Shown one piece after another: positions 59,262-64,000 of a stretch of DNA of 64,000 nt. Position numbers and translations under genes: made by a program. Below the pieces are notes generated by a model, which worked only from the letters and a program-made list of their open reading frames with translations, did no database searches and was not told where the DNA came from. The DNA comes from UMGS1649 sp045604405. GTDB taxonomy: Bacteria; Bacillota; Clostridia; TANB77; CAG-465. The stretch spans positions 37,335-101,334 of the forward strand of contig JAZUNZ010000035.1 in the NCBI GenBank assembly GCA_045604405.1. Reading direction: 5' to 3'. Within the stretch, counting starts at the first letter, position 1, and every line of letters begins with the position of its first letter.

Positions 59262-60335
59262 TTATAATCCGCCGTTTTTTTCAATTTTAGCTGCATATTT
59301 TAATACTTTATTTCCGTAATGCCAAGAATATGCATCATTACCTTGTTTTAGGTATTTTCTATAACGTCCTTCTCCCCAGTTATATGAGTTTAAGGCGTGA
59401 AGATCAAGTTCTTCTCCACTTGCCTCATCTTTCCACGATTTATAATATCTGCTTAACCAATATGCGCCAGCTTCAATACATTGATATGGATCAAATAAAT
59501 CTGTTGTTCCAATTTTTTTATTTAAATATGATAAATTTGATGGGTTTATTTGGCATATTCCATATCCTGTCGAGCTTTTTGCTTCAGGCCTAAAGTTGCT
59601 TTCTGTTCTCATTAATCCTAAAAATGTTGTATATGGAATCTTATATTTTTTACACATATTATATGCATATTTTTGTAAGTCTTCAGATAATTTAATATCA
59701 TATTTTATAAATCCGCTATCTACTTCTAGATCCGCTGCTGTTATTCTTTTAGCGTTACCTCTTGAAACTGTGGTAACTTTTGTTCCCACCTCTACCACCT
59801 TGTCTACAGGATCTTTTGTGGTAATTTCGCTTATTATTGTTTTAGCTAATTCTGTTTCTCCATCATATTGCACTGTATAAACAACTTGTTTTTCTCCTTT
59901 TGTTCCAGATTGTAATGTGGTAGTTGTTCCTCTATTCTTACTAGCATTAGTCTTTTCTACAGTATTGTAATCTATATACTGTATTTCTTCAATAAGTTTT
60001 TCTGTTACCCCTGTTTTTATTTCCTCTTTATATTTAGCTAAATCTAAAGTCATAGCATCCTTTTCAGAATATATCTTTATTTCCATGTTATCTTCAAGTC
60101 TTGTCTCTACATGAGGATATACTACTGCTTTCTCATCTATATATATACCATTTTGCATAAGCATACCTTCAATAGTATTAGACATTGTATTTACTTGTAT
60201 TTTTTCACCATAATAATCTATTGTTACAGATTTAGATTGAAAATTAACAACTACTAAACCAACCGTAACAAATACTACTATACATGTAACCATAACGGCT
60301 ATTTTCCTTAACATGTAAATTTGGTCTTCTTTCAA
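59262..60335 (-). CDS. YabE-like DUF348-G5 protein with a lytic transglycosylase domain
   Basis: 357 aa. An N-terminal signal-anchor helix (about 8-30) is followed by a DUF348 domain (about 34-75), a G5 domain (about 130-200), and a soluble lytic transglycosylase/lysozyme-like domain (about 215-357) with LGLMRTESNFRPEAKSS and GYGICQINP; the Glu in RTESNF is the predicted catalytic acid. YabE of Bacillus ends instead in a 3D (MltA-like) domain. It acts outside the membrane on peptidoglycan. The start is TTG at 60335 behind GGAGG. Confidence 0.88.
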   Translation of the reverse strand: MKEDQIYMLRKIAVMVTCIVVFVTVGLVVVNFQSKSVTIDYYGEKIQVNTMSNTIEGMLMQNGIYIDEKAVVYPHVETRLEDNMEIKIYSEKDAMTLDLAKYKEEIKTGVTEKLIEEIQYIDYNTVEKTNASKNRGTTTTLQSGTKGEKQVVYTVQYDGETELAKTIISEITTKDPVDKVVEVGTKVTTVSRGNAKRITAADLEVDSGFIKYDIKLSEDLQKYAYNMCKKYKIPYTTFLGLMRTESNFRPEAKSSTGYGICQINPSNLSYLNKKIGTTDLFDPYQCIEAGAYWLSRYYKSWKDEASGEELDLHALNSYNWGEGRYRKYLKQGNDAYSWHYGNKVLKYAAKIEKNGGL

Positions 60336-60369
60336 AAAAATTCCTCCTTCCGATTACTCGGACATTCTA

Positions 60370-60398
60370 ATTATACCATTTTAAAAAACCATTGTCAA
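60370..60398 (-). promoter_or_regulatory. Consensus sigma-A promoter of the G5/transglycosylase gene
   Basis: TTGACA and TATAAT exactly 17 bp apart, 35 bp upstream of the TTG start. Confidence 0.8.
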
Positions 60399-60550
60399 AT
60401 GCAACTCCTTTAATGGTTATTGTCCGCAAATATATACAAAATATTTAGTCATAAATTGTGTGATTTATGGTGTCTTTTTTCGATTATATTACATATATAT
60501 TAAATTTTAATAATAATATGTACAAGTGCAAATAATAATATAAATTCTTG

Positions 60551-60579
60551 TTGCAAAATAAAGTCTAAAATGTTACAAT
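60551..60579 (+). promoter_or_regulatory. Sigma-A promoter of lemA-htpX-dut
   Basis: TTGCAA and TACAAT exactly 17 bp apart, 24 bp upstream of lemA. Confidence 0.65.
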
Positions 60580-60602
60580 ACAATTATTAGGAGGGATTTT
60601 AC

Positions 60603-61163
60603 ATGATTTGGATTATATTAGTAATAGTTGCGCTTTTAGTGCTTTTTGTTGTAGGAATATACAATTCTCTTGTATCACTTAAACTAAGAACTGAAAATGC
60701 TTGGTCTCAAATAGACACCCAACTTAAAAGAAGATTTGATTTAATACCAAATTTAGTGGAAACTGTAAAGGGATATGCAAAACATGAGTCTGAAACTTTA
60801 GAAAAAGTGATTGAAGCAAGAAATAGGTACGTTTCAGCAAACGGTTCTGTTGAACAAGCTGCAAAAGCTGAGGGAATGCTTGAAGGAGCAATAAATAAGT
60901 TGTTTGCATTAGCAGAAAGCTATCCAGACCTTAAAGCGAACCAAAACTTTGCTGCTCTACACGTTGAACTTACTGGAACAGAAGACAAAATTGCATATGC
61001 AAGACAATTTTATAATGATACTGTTCAAATGTATAATGAGAAACTTATGGTTTTCCCAAACAATATAGTTGTTTCTTTGTTTGGTAAAAGTAAATTTGAA
61101 CCAAAAGCTTTCTTTGAAATAGCAAACGAAGCTGAAAGAGAAAACGTTAAAGTTTCTTTCTAG
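60603..61163 (+). CDS. lemA: LemA family protein (copy 2)
   Basis: 186 aa. One N-terminal membrane helix (about 2-22), then the LemA core with LKRRFDLIPNLVETVKGYAKHE and FPNNIVVSLFGKS. AGGAGGG precedes the ATG. It lies 10 bp upstream of htpX, a very common gene pair, which suggests a shared membrane quality-control role. The other LemA in the window (7164-7811) shares the RFDLIPNLVETVKGYA motif but has a longer N-terminus and a different partner. Confidence 0.95.
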   Translation: MIWIILVIVALLVLFVVGIYNSLVSLKLRTENAWSQIDTQLKRRFDLIPNLVETVKGYAKHESETLEKVIEARNRYVSANGSVEQAAKAEGMLEGAINKLFALAESYPDLKANQNFAALHVELTGTEDKIAYARQFYNDTVQMYNEKLMVFPNNIVVSLFGKSKFEPKAFFEIANEAERENVKVSF

Positions 61164-61173
61164 GAGTGAGAAA

Positions 61174-62049
61174 ATGATACTACAAAGTGTTAGAAAAAAC
61201 AAAATATCTTCATTCTTTATAGTATCACTGTTTATTATTGTTATTATGGTGGGTGTATACTGTGTATGTATATACAACGATCTAGGGGTATTATCTATGC
61301 CAATAGCGCTTGTGTGTTCAATACTACCTGCCATAATTTCATATTATAACTGTGATAAGATGGTTTTAAGCCTTAATGGCGCAAGGCCAGCTACTAGAGA
61401 ACAAGATTTGCAATTAAGCGTAATATTAGAAAACTTGTGCATTGCTTCTGGTTTGCCAAAACCAAAATTATATGTAATACAAGATGGCAGTCCTAATGCT
61501 TTCGCAACAGGAAGAAATCCAGAAAACGCTGTAATATGCGTTACAACAGGACTTTTAGAAAAATTAAATAAATACGAGCTTGAAGGCGTTATTGCCCATG
61601 AATTATCCCATATAAAAAATTATGATATATTACTGTCTACAGTTGTATCTGTATTTGTTGGATTTGTTGTAATTCTTTCAGATTGGTTTACACGTTTTGC
61701 CTTTGTAAGGCGCAGAGGCGATGATGATAACAAAGGTAATGCAATTATTGCGATTATTGCGATTATATTTTTAATACTTTCGCCAATATTTGCAACATTA
61801 ATGCAGCTAGCAATATCTAGGAAAAGAGAATATTTGGCAGATGCTTCGGCTGTAGAAATTACAAGAAATCCAGATGGATTAATATCTGCTTTACAAAAGA
61901 TCTCTGGCGATTCGGATGTGTTAGAGGTAGCTAATAAATCTACTGCTCATATGTACATTTCTAATCCATTAAAGGAAAAGAAATCTGATCTATGGTCTAC
62001 ACATCCTTCAACCGAAAAGCGAATAGAAGCTTTAAGAAATATAAATTAA
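61174..62049 (+). CDS. htpX: Membrane zinc metalloprotease HtpX
   Basis: 291 aa. Membrane helices lie at about 14-33, 40-55, 150-167 and 187-210. The zinc motif is HELSH, with the third ligand Glu in REYLADASAVE. HtpX degrades damaged membrane proteins. GGAGTG precedes the ATG. It is cotranscribed with lemA. Confidence 0.94.
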   Translation: MILQSVRKNKISSFFIVSLFIIVIMVGVYCVCIYNDLGVLSMPIALVCSILPAIISYYNCDKMVLSLNGARPATREQDLQLSVILENLCIASGLPKPKLYVIQDGSPNAFATGRNPENAVICVTTGLLEKLNKYELEGVIAHELSHIKNYDILLSTVVSVFVGFVVILSDWFTRFAFVRRRGDDDNKGNAIIAIIAIIFLILSPIFATLMQLAISRKREYLADASAVEITRNPDGLISALQKISGDSDVLEVANKSTAHMYISNPLKEKKSDLWSTHPSTEKRIEALRNIN

Positions 62050-62064
62050 AAAGGGGAAATTAAT

Positions 62065-62526
62065 ATGGAAAGAAAAAGAGGGTTTGAAATAGCAAAAGGG
62101 TTCGAAAACCATGAAATAACAATGCCTGTAAGAAAAACAAAATATTCTGCAGGATATGATGTTTGTGCAGCTGAAGACTGCATAATACCGCCATTTACTT
62201 TTGGTTCTAAGCCAACCTTAGTAAAAACTGGACTTAAAGCATATATGCAAGAGGATGAATATTTAATGCTTTGTAACAGAAGCTCTAACCCATTCAAAAA
62301 AGGTCTTGTTCTAGCAAATAGCGTAGGTATTATAGACGCTGACTTCTATGGAAACCCAGATAACGATGGCGCATTTTCTTATGCATTTTACAATTACTTT
62401 ACTGAACCATTAGAAATAAAAAAAGGAGATGTAATAGGACAAGCAATATTTAAAAAATATCTCACTACAGATGATGATAATGCAGAAGGAGAAAGACTTG
62501 GCGGGTTTGGAAGCACTTCTAAATAA
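62065..62526 (+). CDS. dut: dUTP diphosphatase-like protein
   Basis: 153 aa. dUTPase motifs appear in order: AGYDV (1), CNRSSN (2), NSVGIIDADFYGN (3), GDVIGQAIFKKY (4) and RLGGFGST (5). The enzyme hydrolyses dUTP to dUMP and PPi. It ends the lemA-htpX-dut unit and is followed by a strong terminator. The spacing between motifs 3 and 4 is a little long, which resembles dUTPases of clostridia and phages. Confidence 0.9.
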   Translation: MERKRGFEIAKGFENHEITMPVRKTKYSAGYDVCAAEDCIIPPFTFGSKPTLVKTGLKAYMQEDEYLMLCNRSSNPFKKGLVLANSVGIIDADFYGNPDNDGAFSYAFYNYFTEPLEIKKGDVIGQAIFKKYLTTDDDNAEGERLGGFGSTSK

Positions 62527-62544
62527 TATACATATTAAAAATAT

Positions 62545-62572
62545 AGCACTTCAACCTAATCGTTGAAGTGCT
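62545..62572. terminator. Terminator between dut and the CPC-motif gene
   Basis: A perfect 11-bp stem (62545-62555 with 62562-62572) followed by T-rich sequence; between convergent genes. Confidence 0.82.
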
Positions 62573-62577
62573 TTTCT

Positions 62578-62760
62578 TTAATCCTCTATTGGTACGAACA
62601 ATTTACAGCAACACTGACCCTCTGTTATGAATTTATCACAAGGACAAAGTGTAGTTTCATCTGAATTAATTCTACACGGACAATGTCCATCTTTTTTTAA
62701 AGCTCCTGTAATTATTTTATCTACATACTCCCTATTTGGATTTAATCTATAACCTTTCAT
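62578..62760 (-). CDS. Small ferredoxin-thioredoxin-reductase-like protein (CPC/CPC/CCC)
   Basis: 60 aa. Cysteines are arranged as CPC, then CPC after 10 residues, then CCC after 8 residues (HCPCR, LCPCDK, QCCCKLF). The catalytic chain of ferredoxin-thioredoxin reductase has CPC/CPC/CHC with a [4Fe-4S] cluster next to a redox disulfide; here the last motif has Cys in place of His and the first gap is shorter. AGAGG lies before the ATG. It is next to nrdG-nrdD, so a redox role near anaerobic dNTP synthesis is possible but not shown. Confidence 0.65.
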   Translation of the reverse strand: MKGYRLNPNREYVDKIITGALKKDGHCPCRINSDETTLCPCDKFITEGQCCCKLFVPIED

Positions 62761-62827
62761 ATAACCTCTTACTTATGCATTTCCATTCATTTATTATATA
62801 TTCATATTCTTGCTAGTTATTCATATA

Positions 62828-63394
62828 TTATACTTTTTGTGAAAATACACTTCTATTTTTTTCTTTTAAATATATATCCTCTTTTAATACAACCTCGTTT
62901 TGTTGTAATGATTCCTGAACATCTATAATTCTTTGATTTGTTGAACCTCTAAAAAATATTTTCGGATCTTTCTTTTCTTCTTCAAATTTTCCATCAACCA
63001 AGACATCCACATTTTTAAGAAGTTCTGGCGTTTCTGTCCACATTTTGCACATTTTGTCTCTTATTTGTTCATCAAACAAGAAGCCAGAATATGCCCATAT
63101 AGTTTTTTCAGGATAAACCTCTTTGACTCTATCTGTAAGTTTAACTAATGCCGCTTGATTTTCCTTTTCAAATGGCTCACCACCAAGTAATGATAGCCCT
63201 GTTATATAATGAGGTTTTAATGCCTCTATTATTTCGTCAATTGTATCATCATTAAACTCTTTCCCATAGTTGAAATCCCAAGCTTCTTCGTTAAAGCAGC
63301 CTTTGCAATGATGTCTACAACCACTTACAAACAATGATACTCTAACACCAGGACCATTTGCTATGTCCATTTTCTTTATTGTTGCATAGTTCAT
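62828..63394 (-). CDS. nrdG: Anaerobic ribonucleotide reductase activating protein
   Basis: 188 aa. Radical SAM enzyme with the cluster motif CRHHCKGC, preceded by GPGVRVSLFVSG, and the SAM-binding LLGGEPF. It generates the glycyl radical on NrdD. It begins 9 bp after nrdD. The pair marks strictly anaerobic deoxynucleotide synthesis. Confidence 0.95.
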   Translation of the reverse strand: MNYATIKKMDIANGPGVRVSLFVSGCRHHCKGCFNEEAWDFNYGKEFNDDTIDEIIEALKPHYITGLSLLGGEPFEKENQAALVKLTDRVKEVYPEKTIWAYSGFLFDEQIRDKMCKMWTETPELLKNVDVLVDGKFEEEKKDPKIFFRGSTNQRIIDVQESLQQNEVVLKEDIYLKEKNRSVFSQKV

Positions 63395-63403
63395 AATTTA
63401 CTC

Positions 63404-64000
63404 CTACAAATGTAAAACTCTCGCTTTTATTTCTTTTGTTTTTCCTTCGTTCCAGAAATTTTCTCCTAGATATCCACAAGTACGTCTTGTAACATTCATT
63501 TTTCTTTGATCTTTATTTCCACAGTTTGGACATTCCCATTCGCAATTATCATTTATAATAATTTCTCCATCAAAACCACATTCATGGCAATAGTCAGATT
63601 TTGTATTAAATTCTGCATATTGAATATTGTTGTATATAAATTTCACAACTGTTTCTAGTGCTTCTGGATTGTTATTCATATTAGGAAGTTCTATATATGA
63701 AATTGCTCCACCTGTAGATAAAGTTTGAAATTCACTTTCAAATCTTAATTTTTCAAAAGCATCTATTTTTTCTCTAACATCTACATGATATGAGTTTGTA
63801 TAATATCCTTTATCTGTTATATCTTCTATTGTTCCATACTTTTGCTTGTCTATTTTTGCAAATTTATAACATAAACTTTCTGCTGGAGTTCCATATAGTG
63901 CAAACCCTAGTCCTGTTTCTTTTTTCCATTTTTTAGTTGTATCTTGAAGCTTCTTCATTAATTTAATTGCAAAATCATATCCTTCAGAATCTGTATGAGA
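63404..64000 (-). CDS. nrdD: Anaerobic ribonucleoside-triphosphate reductase NrdD (C-terminal part)
   Basis: The reading frame continues past the right edge of the window; 198 C-terminal residues are visible. They include GLGFALYGTPAESLCYKF, the zinc site CHECG and CPNCG, and the glycyl-radical motif RTCGYLGE near the end. The enzyme reduces NTPs to dNTPs under anaerobic conditions using the radical made by NrdG. The start and N-terminal part lie outside the window. Confidence 0.95.
   Translation of the reverse strand, partial: SHTDSEGYDFAIKLMKKLQDTTKKWKKETGLGFALYGTPAESLCYKFAKIDKQKYGTIEDITDKGYYTNSYHVDVREKIDAFEKLRFESEFQTLSTGGAISYIELPNMNNNPEALETVVKFIYNNIQYAEFNTKSDYCHECGFDGEIIINDNCEWECPNCGNKDQRKMNVTRRTCGYLGENFWNEGKTKEIKARVLHL

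Noticed and set aside
60957..61334. A 125-codon minus-strand frame across lemA and htpX
   Set aside because: Antisense shadow of two well-recognised genes.
1..64000. CRISPR array, insertion sequence, rRNA operon or replication origin
   Set aside because: No regularly spaced repeats, transposase, ribosomal RNA or DnaA-box cluster was seen on reading through the window; short degenerate arrays could be missed by eye.

Overview
The window comes from the chromosome of a low-GC, anaerobic, endospore-forming member of the Clostridia (Bacillota). Base composition is strongly AT-rich. Sporulation genes are present: yunB, a SPOCS/LysM protein, spoIID, spoIIQ, spoIIID, mbl and an uninterrupted sigK. 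Anaerobic metabolism is shown by pyruvate phosphate dikinase, a 2[4Fe-4S] ferredoxin and class III ribonucleotide reductase. Most genes run on the minus strand. Several translation starts are TTG or GTG behind strong Shine-Dalgarno sequences. No species name can be supported from the sequence alone.

Layout. 1-0.5 kb: a partial unknown gene and a VirB2-like pilin. 0.7-3.6 kb: small membrane proteins, a sulfite-exporter-type carrier split into two half genes, and an HD plus degenerate EAL protein. 3.7-4.7 kb: rplM-rpsI with a candidate leader RNA. 4.7-7.0 kb: yunB and a SPOCS/LysM spore protein. 7.1-10.1 kb: LemA with a DUF3137-type partner, tRNA-Thr, sigK and a DUF1540 protein. 10.3-12.2 kb: tcdA and a U32 tRNA hydroxylation protein. 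12.3-17.0 kb: the spoIID-spoIIQ-spoIIID-mbl block, with one unrecognised gene inside it and another after it. 17.0-19.7 kb: a VirD4-type coupling ATPase with a companion gene. 20.3-28.3 kb: a housekeeping run, rpsF-ssb-rpsR, gdpP-rplI-dnaB-tilS-ftsH. 28.5 kb: a MecA-type adaptor. 29.1-34.1 kb: a reduced Tad-like pilus operon. 34.3-38.3 kb: ftsE, an ftsX fused to an M23 hydrolase, and ruvA. 38.5-41.1 kb: ppdK. 41.2-46.4 kb: an orphan gene and the metG-lepB-holB-ricT-ferredoxin run. 46.6-48.5 kb: a putative ADP-ribosyltransferase fused to a long coiled coil. 48.7-51.6 kb: tRNA-Pro, acpS, an XRE regulator, and dnaD with its helicase loader. 51.7-55.0 kb: a four-gene type IV secretion-like operon. 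55.1-57.2 kb: a tRNA-Lys-Glu-Thr cluster whose tRNA-Thr 3' end is duplicated around a 1.2 kb island, followed by a small gene and a broken gene. 57.2-64 kb: mltG, ksgA, a G5/transglycosylase protein, a second lemA with htpX, dut, a small CPC-motif protein, nrdG and the start of nrdD.

Most of the window is housekeeping, but four parts stand out. First, the division regulator FtsX is covalently joined to an EnvC/PcsB-type murein hydrolase. Second, a cytosolic R-S-ExE ADP-ribosyltransferase is fused to a coiled-coil rod and has its own strong promoter. Third, type IV secretion-like parts (two VirD4 ATPases, two VirB2-like pilins, VirB3- and VirB6-like proteins) are spread over three loci with no relaxase or integrase beside them. 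Fourth, a 47-bp tRNA-derived direct repeat marks a former integration site. A minimal Tad-like operon supplies a second surface-assembly system. A link between any of these, for example secretion of the ADP-ribosyltransferase, is a hypothesis only.
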